Below are positions 35,547 through 44,906 of a stretch of DNA of 64,000 nt, one piece after another. The notes beneath the pieces were generated by a model. That model had not been told where the DNA came from and ran no database searches. It saw only the letters and a list, made by a program, of their open reading frames with translations. Source of the stretch: Cryobacterium sp. MP_M3 (GTDB taxonomy: Bacteria; Actinomycetota; Actinomycetes; Actinomycetales; Microbacteriaceae); assembly GCF_015752155.1 (NCBI RefSeq), contig NZ_JADOVI010000002.1, positions 248,001 to 312,000 of the forward strand, in the 5' to 3' direction. The translations under genes were made by a program, and so were the position numbers. The stretch's first letter is position 1. Each line of letters starts with the position of its first letter.

Positions 35547-35587
35547 ACTGTATCCATCTCGAGCACGATAAACAAACATTCATTCGA
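35547..35587 (-). promoter_or_regulatory. lexA promoter with candidate LexA box
   Basis: On the minus strand, -35 TTGTTT (35570-35575), a 17-nt spacer and -10 TACAGT (35547-35552) form a well-spaced promoter. The overlapping TCGAATGAATGTTTGT (35572-35587) matches the LexA consensus at 9 of 12 fixed positions and is very like the recA box. It predicts a ~95-nt leader. Confidence 0.65.
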
Positions 35588-35627
35588 GTGTGTCGTCACC
35601 TTTTTCGGGAAACAACGGAAATATCTC

Positions 35628-35660
35628 TTGATTGTTCGAAGAATCGAATATATATTCGGA
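35628..35660 (+). promoter_or_regulatory. LysM-gene promoter with LexA box over the -10
   Basis: -35 TTGATT (35628-35633), a 17-nt spacer and -10 TATATT (35651-35656) fit a housekeeping promoter. The -10 lies inside a perfect 14-bp palindrome CGAATATATATTCG (35645-35658), which is a variant LexA box. Repression by occlusion of the -10 is expected. Confidence 0.7.
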
Positions 35661-35670
35661 ACATAGGTTC

Positions 35671-35708
35671 GCATCCGGCTCTCCCGGCCGAGAGCCGGAT
35701 GCGTTTTT
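35671..35708 (+). terminator. Leader terminator/attenuator before the LysM gene
   Basis: GCATCCGGCTCTC (35671-35683) pairs perfectly over 13 bp with GAGAGCCGGATGC (35690-35702), with loop CCGGCC, and is followed by GTTTTT. This is a textbook intrinsic terminator on the plus strand. It lies between the LexA-controlled promoter and the AGGAGG of the LysM gene, so it should cut most transcripts short. Confidence 0.75.
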
Positions 35709-35724
35709 ACACAGGAGGTTCGAC

Positions 35725-36147
35725 ATGAGCACTGCAATCGCAATGACTGCCCGCGGAAGCAACGGGGCGCTCGACCTGGGCGTCGTCCCATCGGGCGCCG
35801 TCCAGATGGCCTCCGTCCGCACCCGCCTGCACCTCACCCGTCGCGGCCGCGTCGTCTTCACGACGCTCGCGGCAATCCCCGTCGCCGCCGTTGCACTCGC
35901 CCTGGCCCTCAACGGCGGGATCGCAGCAGCCGAGGGCGCCAACGCGGGCGCGGCCACCGTCGCCGACGTCGCAACAGTCTTCGACTACGTCACCATCGCG
36001 TCGGGCCAGTCCTTGTGGCAGCTGGCCGAGACCATCGCCCCCACCTCCGATCCGCGCGACGTGATCGCCGAGATCGTCAGCCTGAACCAGCTGCCCTCCG
36101 AGAACGTGCAGCCGGGCCAGCGTCTCGCCCTGCCTGCCAGGTTCTGA
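35725..36147 (+). CDS. LysM-domain membrane protein, candidate SOS cell-division suppressor
   Basis: The 140-residue protein has a basic cytoplasmic N-terminus (about 1-42), one transmembrane helix (about 43-65) and an extracellular LysM domain at about 87-138 (YVTIASGQSLWQLAET ... VQPGQRLALP). Gene order, size and topology match DivS of Corynebacterium glutamicum and Rv2719c of Mycobacterium tuberculosis, which delay division during SOS. Sequence similarity outside LysM is low in this group, so the assignment rests on context. The ATG at 35725 follows AGGAGG. Expression is predicted to be held down by LexA and by a leader terminator. Confidence 0.82.
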   Translation: MSTAIAMTARGSNGALDLGVVPSGAVQMASVRTRLHLTRRGRVVFTTLAAIPVAAVALALALNGGIAAAEGANAGAATVADVATVFDYVTIASGQSLWQLAETIAPTSDPRDVIAEIVSLNQLPSENVQPGQRLALPARF

Positions 36148-36204
36148 TCCGGCTGGTCCTGATTGATCCGGCTGGTGCTGATTGATCCGGCTGCTGATCT
36201 GGCT
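36146..36204 (+). repeat. 19-bp tandem repeat after the LysM gene
   Basis: GATCCGGCTGGTCCTGATT (36146-36164) is repeated with one change at 36165-36183, and a degraded third copy continues to about 36204. The array starts in the stop codon of the LysM gene. It is non-coding in the hisC direction. Confidence 0.75.
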
Positions 36205-36261
36205 CGTTCTGGGCTGACCGGCCTGATCGGCACCGCCGGGTGGGCACCCGGGCATCCCCGG

Positions 36262-36267
36262 TAGCAT
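36262..36267 (+). promoter_or_regulatory. Predicted -10 (TAGCAT) of the hisC promoter
   Basis: TAGCAT is followed by 7 nt (including GGGGGA) and the GTG start at 36275, so the mRNA should be leaderless. Confidence 0.5.
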
Positions 36268-36274
36268 TGGGGGA

Positions 36275-37384
36275 GTGACCAGTCTCAACGACCTGCCCCT
36301 CCGCGACAATCTGCGCGGACTCACCCCCTACGGAGCACCACAGCTGCACGTGCCCGTCGCTCTCAATGTGAATGAGAACACGCACGGGATCCCCGACGCC
36401 GTCGCCAGCGACATCGTCGCCGCGATGGCCGAGGCCATCCGCACCATCAACCGTTACCCCGACCGCGAGTTCACCGAACTGCGGGAGTCGCTGGCCCGGT
36501 ATCTCGGCCACGGCCTCACCCGGGAGAACATCTGGGCGGCCAACGGCTCGAACGAGGTATTGCAGCAGGTGCTGCAGGCCTTCGGTGGACCGGGCCGGTC
36601 GGTCCTCGGCTTCGCGCCGACCTATTCGATGTACCCGCTGCTCGCCTCCGGCACCGGCACCCGGTGGATCGCCGGCACCCGTGACGCCGACTTCGAGCTC
36701 AGCCCGGCGACCGCCCGGGACTGGGTCGACGCCGAGTCGCCCGACCTCGTCTTCCTCTGCTCCCCGAACAACCCCACCGGCACCCCGCTGTCGCTCGACA
36801 CGATCGCGGCGGTGTACGACGCGGCCGACGGAATCGTCGTCGTCGACGAGGCCTACGCCGAGTTCGGTCCGTCCGATGCGCCGAGCGCGCTCACCCTGCT
36901 GCCGGGCCGGGAGCGGCTCCTCGTCTCCCGCACCATGAGCAAGGCGTTCGCGTTCGCCGGCGCGCGGGTCGGCTACCTGGCCGCCGACCCGGCGGTGACG
37001 GATGCCCTCCGCCTGGTGCGCCTGCCCTACCACCTGTCCGCCCTCACCCAGGCCGCCGCGATCGCTGCCCTGGCGCACAGCCCGGAGATGCTCGCCATGG
37101 TCGACGACATCCGCGGCCAGCGGGACCGCCTCGTCACCGAATTGGCCGTGCTCGGCTACCGGCCCCTGCGCAGCGCGAGCAATTTCGTGTTGTTCGGCGG
37201 GGTGGACGATCCCCGGGGCACCTTCGAGGCTTTGTTGGCGGAGGGCGTCCTGGTGCGCGACGTCGGTATCCCGGGTCACCTGCGGGTGACGGCGGGCACC
37301 GAGGCGGAGACGAGTGCGTTCCTCGAGGCGCTGGCCGGCCTCGGGCAGCACGCCGCCGCCCGGCCCAATAAACTGTCGGAATGA
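36275..37384 (+). CDS. hisC: Histidinol-phosphate aminotransferase
   Basis: The 369-residue fold-type-I PLP enzyme of histidine synthesis has [10 protein letters not shown] near the N-terminus, [19 protein letters not shown] and the Schiff-base Lys in [17 protein letters not shown]. The C-terminal Arg motif is in GHLRVTAG. The start is GTG at 36275. Its stop overlaps the hisB ATG (ATGA). The usual upstream partner hisD is missing here. An aromatic aminotransferase activity is possible in this family, but the his context decides. Confidence 0.93.
   Translation: MTSLNDLPLRDNLRGLTPYGAPQLHVPVALNVNENTHGIPDAVASDIVAAMAEAIRTINRYPDREFTELRESLARYLGHGLTRENIWAANGSNEVLQQVLQAFGGPGRSVLGFAPTYSMYPLLASGTGTRWIAGTRDADFELSPATARDWVDAESPDLVFLCSPNNPTGTPLSLDTIAAVYDAADGIVVVDEAYAEFGPSDAPSALTLLPGRERLLVSRTMSKAFAFAGARVGYLAADPAVTDALRLVRLPYHLSALTQAAAIAALAHSPEMLAMVDDIRGQRDRLVTELAVLGYRPLRSASNFVLFGGVDDPRGTFEALLAEGVLVRDVGIPGHLRVTAGTEAETSAFLEALAGLGQHAAARPNKLSE
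37369..37374 (+). promoter_or_regulatory. Predicted -10 (TAAACT) of a leaderless hisB promoter inside hisC
   Basis: TAAACT encodes part of the last codons of hisC and is 6 nt from the hisB ATG at 37381. It offers a second transcription start for hisB-hisH-hisA. Confidence 0.45.
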
Positions 37385-38004
37385 GCCTGACTGCCACGAC
37401 CTCCTCGCCCCGCATCGCCCACCTTCAGCGGGAGACCAGCGAGTCGAGCATCGACCTGACGCTCAACCTGGACGGAACGGGTGTCTCGGACATCCAGACC
37501 TCCGTCCCCTTCTACGATCACCTGCTCACCGCGTTCGCCAAGCACTCGCTCACCGACCTGACCGTGCGTGCTCGCGGTGACATCGAGATCGACGTGCACC
37601 ACACGGTGGAAGACATCGGCATCGTGCTCGGCCAGGCGATCCGCCAGGCGCTCGGCGACAAGTCGGGCATCTCCCGTTACGGCGACGCCCTCGTTCCGCT
37701 CGACGAGGCCCTCGTGCAGGCCGTTGTCGACATCTCGGGCCGCCCGTACCTTGTGCACCGCGGTGAGCCGGCCGGATTCGAATTCCACCTGATCGGCGGC
37801 CACTTCACCGGCTCGATGGTGCGGCACGTCTTCGAGGCGATCACGTTCAACGCCGGCCTCACCGTGCACATCACCGTGCAGGGCGGCCGCGACCCGCACC
37901 ACATCGCCGAGGCCGAGTTCAAGGCGTTCGCGCGCGCGTTCCGACAGGCGAAGGCGTTCGACCCGCTCGTCTCCGGCATCCCGTCGACCAAGGGCGCACT
38001 GTGA
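37381..38004 (+). CDS. hisB: Imidazoleglycerol-phosphate dehydratase
   Basis: The 207-residue manganese enzyme has the duplicated metal motifs [11 protein letters not shown] and [14 protein letters not shown] in the first half and [14 protein letters not shown] in the second, plus FYDHLLTAF. It is the monofunctional dehydratase without the E. coli histidinol-phosphatase domain. The ATG overlaps the hisC stop, and its own stop overlaps the hisH GTG, giving tight coupling in the order hisC-hisB-hisH. Confidence 0.96.
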   Translation: MSLTATTSSPRIAHLQRETSESSIDLTLNLDGTGVSDIQTSVPFYDHLLTAFAKHSLTDLTVRARGDIEIDVHHTVEDIGIVLGQAIRQALGDKSGISRYGDALVPLDEALVQAVVDISGRPYLVHRGEPAGFEFHLIGGHFTGSMVRHVFEAITFNAGLTVHITVQGGRDPHHIAEAEFKAFARAFRQAKAFDPLVSGIPSTKGAL

Positions 38005-38633
38005 GCCGTGTCGTCGTGTTCGACTACGGCACCGGCAACGTGCACTCGGCCGTGAAGGCACTCGAGCTGGCCGGCGCCGAGGTCACGCTGACAAGCGACC
38101 GCAAATCGGCCCTCGAAGCCGACGGTCTCGTGGTTCCGGGGGTCGGCGCGTTCAGCGCGGTGATGGCTGCCCTCCAGGCCGTGCGCGGCGACGAGATCGT
38201 CGACCGCAGGATCGCCGGCGGCCGTCCGGTCCTCGGCATCTGCGTGGGCATGCAGGTGCTCTTCGAACACGGCGTCGAACGGGGCGTCGACACGGAGGGC
38301 CTGGGCGAATGGCCCGGCACCGTCACCCGCCTCGAGGCGCCCATCCTCCCGCACATGGGCTGGAACACCGTCATCCCCGCCGAGGACTCGGTGCTGTTCC
38401 GGGGCATCGAAGCGGAGCGGTTCTACTTCGTGCACTCCTACGCCGCCCAGGAATGGACCCTCGAGGTGATGCCGCCGTTCCCGAAACCCCGGCTGACCTG
38501 GGCCGAGCATGGCGTCCCGTTCCTCGCCGCGGTCGAGAACGGACCGTTGTCGGCCACCCAATTCCACCCGGAGAAGTCCGGGGAGGCCGGCATCCGCCTG
38601 CTCTCCAACTGGCTCGGCTCGCTCCGCGACTAG
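38001..38633 (+). CDS. hisH: Imidazole glycerol phosphate synthase, glutaminase subunit
   Basis: The 210-residue class-I amidotransferase has the nucleophile Cys81 in [11 protein letters not shown] and the His-x-Glu pair in [10 protein letters not shown] near residue 194. DYGTGNVHS at the N-terminus and VPGVGAF are HisH marks. It supplies ammonia to HisF. hisF is not next to it or elsewhere in the window, so the partner must be encoded outside. The GTG start overlaps the hisB stop. Confidence 0.95.
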   Translation: MSRVVVFDYGTGNVHSAVKALELAGAEVTLTSDRKSALEADGLVVPGVGAFSAVMAALQAVRGDEIVDRRIAGGRPVLGICVGMQVLFEHGVERGVDTEGLGEWPGTVTRLEAPILPHMGWNTVIPAEDSVLFRGIEAERFYFVHSYAAQEWTLEVMPPFPKPRLTWAEHGVPFLAAVENGPLSATQFHPEKSGEAGIRLLSNWLGSLRD

Positions 38634-38687
38634 CCGGGCCCTTCGCCTGACCCTGGGCCGAGCGCCCACCCCGATCTGAGGACTCCC

Positions 38688-39434
38688 ATGACTGAGCAGC
38701 ACCCCACCCCGCGTCTCGTACTACTGCCCGCCGTCGACGTGGCCGGCGGCAAGGCCGTGCGCCTCACCCAGGGCGAGGCCGGCACCGAGACCAACTACGG
38801 CGACCCGGTCGACGCGGCCCTCGACTGGGCCAGGCAGGGTGCCGAATGGATCCACCTCGTCGACCTCGACGCGGCGTTCGGCCGTGGCAACAACACCGAG
38901 GTGATCAGGAACGTGATCCGTGAGGTCACCGGCGTGCGGATCGAACTCTCCGGCGGCATCCGCGACGACGCGTCCCTCGCGGCCGCGCTCGGCGCCGGCG
39001 TCAGCCGGATCAACCTGGGCACCGCGGCGCTCGAGGACCCCGACTGGGCGGCCCGGGTGATCAAGGAGCACGGCGACGCCGTCGCGGTCGGCCTGGACGT
39101 GCGCGGGACGACCCTCGCGGCACGCGGCTGGACCAAGGACGGCGGTGACCTCTGGCAGGTGCTCGCCCGGTTGGAAGACGCCGGCTGCGCCCGGTACGTC
39201 GTGACCGACGTCACGAAGGACGGCACCCTGCAGGGCCCCAACATCGAGCTGCTCCGCCAGGTGATGGAGCGCACCGACCGTCCCGTCGTGGCGTCCGGCG
39301 GCATCTCCAGCCTCGCCGACATCGCCGCGCTGCGCGAACTCGTCCCGCTCGGCCTCGAGGGCACGATCGTGGGCAAGGCCCTCTACGCGGGTGCCTTCAC
39401 CCTGGGCGAGGCACTGGATGTCGCCGGCGCGTAA
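38688..39434 (+). CDS. priA: Phosphoribosyl isomerase (HisA/PriA type)
   Basis: The 248-residue beta/alpha barrel isomerises ProFAR in histidine synthesis. Catalytic Asp residues are in [18 protein letters not shown] and [16 protein letters not shown]. The segments [11 protein letters not shown] and [11 protein letters not shown] match the actinobacterial PriA subgroup, which can also act as TrpF. Dual activity is inferred; it would be supported if the genome lacks trpF. GAGGA precedes the ATG at 38688. The SseB-like gene overlaps its 3' end. Confidence 0.9.
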   Translation: MTEQHPTPRLVLLPAVDVAGGKAVRLTQGEAGTETNYGDPVDAALDWARQGAEWIHLVDLDAAFGRGNNTEVIRNVIREVTGVRIELSGGIRDDASLAAALGAGVSRINLGTAALEDPDWAARVIKEHGDAVAVGLDVRGTTLAARGWTKDGGDLWQVLARLEDAGCARYVVTDVTKDGTLQGPNIELLRQVMERTDRPVVASGGISSLADIAALRELVPLGLEGTIVGKALYAGAFTLGEALDVAGA

Positions 39435-40212
39435 CCTCGGTTCGACCGGCGAACCGGCCGGTCCCGCCGATTCCGCCGGGCAGCCGTGGGCTGGCCGGGA
39501 ATTCGAGGCGAACACCCACGCGGATGACGACGGGGCGGCGCCCGAGGAACTGCTCGCCGCCCTCGCGCTCTTCAGGGCCCGCGAGGCCGGGGAGGAGAGC
39601 GTCGTCGACGCCCTCCGCACGGCCCGGCTGCTCATCCCGCTGGTGACCGCGCTCGGCGACGCCGGCGTCGGCCCGACCGGTCTCGTCATCGACAAGACCC
39701 AGGAACTCTCGATCATCACCGTGGCCGGCCCCGACGGCCGGGGGGTGCTGCCCGTGTTCTCCTCGGCGGCCGCGATGCGGTCCTGGAACCCCGAGGCCCG
39801 GCCCGTGCCGTCCGACGGTGTGCGGGTGGCGCTGGCGGCAGCCCAGGAGAACACCGACCTGGTCGTGCTCGATCCGACCACCGACACCGAATTCGTCATC
39901 CGGCGCCCCGCCCTCTGGGCGATCGCCCAGTCGCAGCCGTGGACCCCCAGCTATGCCAGCAGGCAGGTGGCGGATGCCTTCGCCGCCTCGATCGCCACCG
40001 AGCTGACGGTGCTCGACGCCCGGCTCAGTGCCGGGGACCCCGAGTCCCGGCTGGCCGGCCCCGAACTGATCGTGCGGCTGGAACTGGTCGACGGGCTCAC
40101 CCGCACCGAACTGGATGCCACGCTCGCCCGGCTCGCCGCCCGCTGGTCGGCCAGCGACGTCATCGCCACCCAGGTCGATTCCCTCCGGGTGCAGCTCAGC
40201 GGGTCCGCCTAG
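39418..40212 (+). CDS. SseB-family protein
   Basis: The 264-residue soluble protein has an SseB-like N-terminal domain (about 35-150; [34 protein letters not shown], then [23 protein letters not shown]). Function of the family is not settled. The ATG at 39418 overlaps the hisA end by 17 bp, so it is probably coupled to the his operon. An in-frame ATG at 39391 would lie deeper in hisA. In many actinobacteria an SseB-like gene sits after hisA or hisF, and this order fits. Confidence 0.8.
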   Translation: MSPARNLGSTGEPAGPADSAGQPWAGREFEANTHADDDGAAPEELLAALALFRAREAGEESVVDALRTARLLIPLVTALGDAGVGPTGLVIDKTQELSIITVAGPDGRGVLPVFSSAAAMRSWNPEARPVPSDGVRVALAAAQENTDLVVLDPTTDTEFVIRRPALWAIAQSQPWTPSYASRQVADAFAASIATELTVLDARLSAGDPESRLAGPELIVRLELVDGLTRTELDATLARLAARWSASDVIATQVDSLRVQLSGSA

Positions 40213-40250
40213 GCCCCGGTGGAAAACGGCGCCCTGTCAGTCGTTTCAGG

Positions 40251-40256
40251 CAAGAT
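40251..40256 (+). promoter_or_regulatory. Weak predicted -10 (CAAGAT) before lhr
   Basis: CAAGAT is 6 nt from the ATG at 40263. It lacks the first T of TANNNT, so confidence is low, but the spacing fits the leaderless pattern. Confidence 0.3.
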
Positions 40257-40262
40257 GGTGCC

Positions 40263-43200
40263 ATGACCGAGGTGCTGCGACGATTCTCACCGGCCACCCG
40301 TGCGTGGTTCGGCGAGGCGTTCACGGCGCCCACCCCGGCCCAGCTCGGCGCCTGGGACGCCATCTCCCGCGGCTCGCACGCGCTCGTCGTCGCGCCGACC
40401 GGCTCAGGCAAGACGCTCGCGGCCTTCCTCTGGGCCATCGACCGGCTGGCCTCCCGGGCAGGCGAACCCGGAGCGGGCGACGCTCCGACGACGACGACCG
40501 TGCTCTACATCTCCCCGCTCAAGGCCCTCGGCGTCGACGTCGAGCGCAACCTCCGCGCGCCGCTGGTCGGCATCAGCCAGGCCGCGCTGCGCCTCGGGCT
40601 CGAACCGCCCCGGGTCAGCGTCGGCGTGCGATCCGGAGACACCCCCGCCGCCGACCGGCGCCGCCTGGTCAAGGTGCCGCCCGACATCCTGATCACCACG
40701 CCCGAGTCCCTGTTCCTCATGCTCACCTCGGCGGCGCGGGAATCGCTGCGCGGCATCGACACGGTCATCATCGACGAGGTGCACGCCGTCGCCGCCAGCA
40801 AGCGCGGCGCACACCTCGCCCTCTCCCTCGAACGGCTCGACGACCTGCTCGCCGCCCCGGCTCAACGGATCGGGCTGTCCGCCACCGTGCGCCCGGCGTC
40901 CGAGGTCGCCCGGTTCCTCGGCGGCTCCGCGGCGGTGGAGATCGTCGCCCCGGCCGCGGGCAAACGGTTCGACCTGCGGGTCGTGGTCCCCGTGGACGAC
41001 ATGAGCCAGGTCGGCCCGGTCGAGCCCCGGGAAGGCCAGGCCGCGGCATCCGCACCGCAGCCGGGGTCGATCTGGCCGCACGTGGAGGAGGCGATCGTCG
41101 ACGAGGTGCTCGCGCATTCCTCGTCGATCGTGTTCGCGAACTCCCGGCGGCTGGCCGAACGCCTCACCGCGCGCTTCAACGAGATCTACGCCGGGCGGCT
41201 GCAGGACGCCGAGGCGGGCGATGACACGGCCGGACAGACCGGCAACGACCAGCCGGCGGCAACGGATGCCCGGGCCGCCACGGCGGCGCCCCGCCAGCCG
41301 GCCGAGCTCATGGGCGCCAGCGGCCGGAGCGAGGGCGCGGAACCCGTGCTCGCACGCGCGCACCACGGCTCGGTCAGCCGCGAACAGCGGGCCATGATCG
41401 AGGACGACCTCAAGAGCGGGCGGCTGCGCTGCGTGGTGGCGACGTCCAGCCTGGAGCTCGGCATCGACATGGGCGCGGTCGACCTCGTCGTGCAGGTCGA
41501 GTCGCCGCCGTCGGTCGCGAGCGGGCTGCAGCGGATCGGCCGGGCCGGCCACCAGGTCGGCGAGGTCTCCCGCGGCGTCATCTACCCCAAGCACCGGGCC
41601 GACCTCATCCACTCCGCGGTCGCCGCGGAACGGATGGTGGCCGGGCTGATCGAATCCCTGTCCGTGCCGGCCAACCCGCTCGACATCCTCGCCCAGCAGA
41701 CCGTCGCCGTCACGGCGCTCGAACCGGTGCAGGTCGAGGACTGGTTCGACACCGTGCGCCGGAGCGCGCCGTTCCACACCCTGCCGCGTTCCGCGTTCGA
41801 GGCCACCCTCGACCTGCTCGCCGGGCGCTACCCGTCCGACCAGTTCGCGGAGCTCCGGCCGCGGATCGTCTGGGACAGGGAAGCCGGAACCCTCACCGGG
41901 CGGCCCGGCGCCCAACGGCTGGCCGTGACGAGCGGCGGCACCATCCCCGACCGCGGCCTCTTCGGCGTGTTCATGGTCGGCGGCGAGCAGACCACCGGCC
42001 GCCGGGTCGGCGAACTCGACGAGGAGATGGTCTACGAGTCCCGGGTCGGCGACGTCTTCGCCCTCGGCGCTACCAGCTGGCGCATCCAGGAGATCACCCA
42101 CGACCGCGTCCTCGTCGTCCCGGCGTTCGGCGAACCCGGCCGGCTGCCGTTCTGGAAGGGCGACGGCCTCGGCCGGCCCGCCGAACTCGGCGAAGCCATC
42201 GGCGCGTTCATCCGGGAGGTCTCCGCGCTCCCGGGGGCGGAGGCCAGGACCCGCTGCTCGGCCGGCGGCCTCGACGACCGGGCGGTCACCAACCTGCTCG
42301 CCTTCCTCGGCGACCAGCGTGCCGCGACCAGCCACCTGCCGACCGACCGCACCCTCGTCGTCGAACGGTTCCGTGACGAGCTCGGCGACTGGCGCGTCGT
42401 GATGCATTCCCCCTTCGGCATGCAGGTGCATTCACCCTGGGCACTCGCGGTCGCCGCACGGGTGCGGGAGCGATACGGGATCGACGGGGGCTGCGTCGCC
42501 AGCGACGACGGCATCGTCGCCCGCATCCCCGACACCGACTCCGAACCGCCGGACGCCTCCCTCTTCGTCTTCGACCCCGACGAACTCGAACAGCTCGTCA
42601 CCGACGAAGTGGGCGGGTCCGCCTTGTTCGCCTCCCGGTTCCGGGAGTGCGCCGCCCGGGCGCTGCTCCTCCCGCGCTACAACCCGGGCACCCGGTCCCC
42701 GCTCTGGCAGCAGCGGCAGAAGGCGTCGCAGCTGCTCGAGGTGGCCCGCGCCTTTCCGACCTTCCCGATCATCCTCGAAACCATCCGCGAGTGCCTCCAG
42801 GACGTCTACGACCTGCCGGCGCTGATCGGCCTGGCCCGGCGGATCGCCGACCGGTCGCTGCGAATGGTGGAGGTGCACACGGACACCGCCAGCCCCTTCG
42901 CGAGCACGCTCCTGTTCGGCTACGTGGCCGCCTTCATGTACGAGGGCGACTCCCCGCTGGCCGAACGACGGGCCACCGCCCTCTCGATCGACTCCAGCCT
43001 GCTCGCCGAGCTGCTCGGCCGGGTCGAACTGCGCGAGCTGCTCGACCCGGCGGTGATCGAGGCGACCGACCAGGAACTGCAGAGGCTCCCCGACGACCGC
43101 AAGGCGAAGGGGATCGAGGGGATCGCCGACCTGCTCCGCGGCCTCGGCCCGCTGACCACCGACGAGGTCGCCGCCCGGCTCGCCGTCGCCCAGGGTGCGG

Positions 43201-44906
43201 AGGCAGTCCGGGGACCGGACGCGGCGGAGGGCCTGCTCGAACTCGCCGCCGCCAGGCGGGTGCTCCAGGTCAGTTACGCCGGGCGGGACTGGTGGGCCGG
43301 AATCGAAGACGCCGGTCGGCTGCGCGACGCCCTCGGCGTGCCGGTGCCGCTCGGGGTGCCCGCCGCTTTCACCGAGCCCGTCCCCGACCCGCTCGGCGAC
43401 CTCGTCAGCCGGTACGCCCGCACCCACGGGCCGTTCATCACCGCCGACGTCGCCGAGCGCTTCGGCCTGGGCCCCGCCGTCGTCCTCGGCGCCCTGCGCC
43501 GGCTGGCCGGGGCCCGCCGGATCGTCGAGGGCGAGTTCCGCCCGCACGGCACGGGAAGCGAATGGTGCGACGCCGAGGTGCTGCGGCGGCTGCGCCGGCG
43601 CTCGCTCGCGGCGCTCCGGCACGAGGTCGAACCCGTCGACCAGGTCACGGTCGGGCGCTTCCTGCCGGTCTGGCAGCATGTCGGCGGCCGCCTGCGCGGA
43701 ATCGACGGCGTCGCATCCGTGATCGAACAGCTCGAAGGGGCGCGGATCCCCGCCTCGGCCTGGGAATCCCTCGTGCTGCCCGCCCGGGTCGCCGACTACC
43801 GGCCGGCCATGCTCGACGAACTCACCAACTCGGGCGAGGTGCTCTGGGCCGGGGCCGGCACCCTCGCCGGCAACGACGGCTGGATCAGCCTGCACCTGGC
43901 CGAGACGGCGCCGCTCACCCTGCCCGCGCCGTCCCCGTTCGAGACGACCCCGCTGCAACAGGAGATCCTCGGCACGCTCGGCGGCGGGGGAGGGTTCTTC
44001 TTCCGCCAGCTCGCGGATGCCGTCGGCAGCCAGGACGACACCGTCCTCGCCGCCGCGCTCTGGGACCTGGTCTGGGCCGGGCTCGTCGGCAACGACACCT
44101 TCGCCCCGGTACGTTCGCTCATCGCCGGCGGGCACACCGCCCACTCCACCCGTCGGCCGGCCCCCCGCGCCCGGCTGCACGGCGGGCGCATCCTGGCCAG
44201 GCCGAGCCTGCCGCAGCGGGGAGGGCCGCCGACCGTCTCCGGCCGCTGGTCGATCGTGCCCGTCGCCGACGACTCGCCCACCCGGCGTGCGCATGCGCTC
44301 GGCGAGACCCTGCTCGAACGGTACGGCGTGGTGACCCGCGGGGCCGTGGCCGGAGAGGGGGTGACCGGCGGGTTCTCCCTGGTCTACCGCACCCTGCGCG
44401 GCTTCGAGGAGGTCGGCCGGTGCCGCCGCGGCTACTTCATCGAGGGCCTCGGCGCGGCCCAGTTCGCCACCGTCGGAACGATCGACCGGCTGCGTTCCTT
44501 CGTCGAACTCGGCCGCGGCACGGGGGCACCCGTCGAGCCGGTGGCGGTCACCCTGGCCGCCACCGACCCGGCCAACCCCTACGGCGCTGTGCTGCCCTGG
44601 CCGGCACTGCCCGAGGGCACCAGCCACCGCCCCGGGCGGAAAGCCGGCGCCCTCGTGGTGATCGTCGACGGCTCCCTCGCCCTCTATGTCGAACGCGGCG
44701 GAAAATCCGTGCTCGCCTACGCAGCCGGGGACGCCGTGCTCGCCGCGGCGGCGACCGCCCTGGCCCGCACCATCTCCGCCGGCCGGGTCGTCAAGCTCGG
44801 CGTCGAATCCGTCAACGGCCTCTTCGTGATCGGCACCCCGGCCGGGCAGGCGCTGCAGGCCGCCGGGTTCGGCGTCACCCCCAAGGGGCTGAAGCTGCAT
44901 GCCTGA
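40263..44906 (+). CDS. lhr: Lhr-family superfamily 2 DNA helicase
   Basis: The 1547-residue ATP-dependent 3'-5' helicase has Walker A APTGSGKTLAAFLWAIDRL at about 39-57, DEVH in VIIDEVHAVAASKRG, motif III GLSATVRP, and motif VI region QRIGRAGHQVGE. A long C-terminal half contains the winged-helix and Lhr-specific domains. Length matches mycobacterial Lhr (about 1500). Expression with repair genes is known in mycobacteria. The 3' end overlaps the nei gene by 8 bp, the lhr-nei pairing also found in mycobacteria, so the two probably act in one repair route. Confidence 0.95.
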   Translation: MTEVLRRFSPATRAWFGEAFTAPTPAQLGAWDAISRGSHALVVAPTGSGKTLAAFLWAIDRLASRAGEPGAGDAPTTTTVLYISPLKALGVDVERNLRAPLVGISQAALRLGLEPPRVSVGVRSGDTPAADRRRLVKVPPDILITTPESLFLMLTSAARESLRGIDTVIIDEVHAVAASKRGAHLALSLERLDDLLAAPAQRIGLSATVRPASEVARFLGGSAAVEIVAPAAGKRFDLRVVVPVDDMSQVGPVEPREGQAAASAPQPGSIWPHVEEAIVDEVLAHSSSIVFANSRRLAERLTARFNEIYAGRLQDAEAGDDTAGQTGNDQPAATDARAATAAPRQPAELMGASGRSEGAEPVLARAHHGSVSREQRAMIEDDLKSGRLRCVVATSSLELGIDMGAVDLVVQVESPPSVASGLQRIGRAGHQVGEVSRGVIYPKHRADLIHSAVAAERMVAGLIESLSVPANPLDILAQQTVAVTALEPVQVEDWFDTVRRSAPFHTLPRSAFEATLDLLAGRYPSDQFAELRPRIVWDREAGTLTGRPGAQRLAVTSGGTIPDRGLFGVFMVGGEQTTGRRVGELDEEMVYESRVGDVFALGATSWRIQEITHDRVLVVPAFGEPGRLPFWKGDGLGRPAELGEAIGAFIREVSALPGAEARTRCSAGGLDDRAVTNLLAFLGDQRAATSHLPTDRTLVVERFRDELGDWRVVMHSPFGMQVHSPWALAVAARVRERYGIDGGCVASDDGIVARIPDTDSEPPDASLFVFDPDELEQLVTDEVGGSALFASRFRECAARALLLPRYNPGTRSPLWQQRQKASQLLEVARAFPTFPIILETIRECLQDVYDLPALIGLARRIADRSLRMVEVHTDTASPFASTLLFGYVAAFMYEGDSPLAERRATALSIDSSLLAELLGRVELRELLDPAVIEATDQELQRLPDDRKAKGIEGIADLLRGLGPLTTDEVAARLAVAQGAEAVRGPDAAEGLLELAAARRVLQVSYAGRDWWAGIEDAGRLRDALGVPVPLGVPAAFTEPVPDPLGDLVSRYARTHGPFITADVAERFGLGPAVVLGALRRLAGARRIVEGEFRPHGTGSEWCDAEVLRRLRRRSLAALRHEVEPVDQVTVGRFLPVWQHVGGRLRGIDGVASVIEQLEGARIPASAWESLVLPARVADYRPAMLDELTNSGEVLWAGAGTLAGNDGWISLHLAETAPLTLPAPSPFETTPLQQEILGTLGGGGGFFFRQLADAVGSQDDTVLAAALWDLVWAGLVGNDTFAPVRSLIAGGHTAHSTRRPAPRARLHGGRILARPSLPQRGGPPTVSGRWSIVPVADDSPTRRAHALGETLLERYGVVTRGAVAGEGVTGGFSLVYRTLRGFEEVGRCRRGYFIEGLGAAQFATVGTIDRLRSFVELGRGTGAPVEPVAVTLAATDPANPYGAVLPWPALPEGTSHRPGRKAGALVVIVDGSLALYVERGGKSVLAYAAGDAVLAAAATALARTISAGRVVKLGVESVNGLFVIGTPAGQALQAAGFGVTPKGLKLHA

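Noticed and set aside
35671-35708. Terminator hairpin belonging to lexA
   Set aside because: lexA is transcribed away from it, and the T run is on the plus strand toward the LysM gene.
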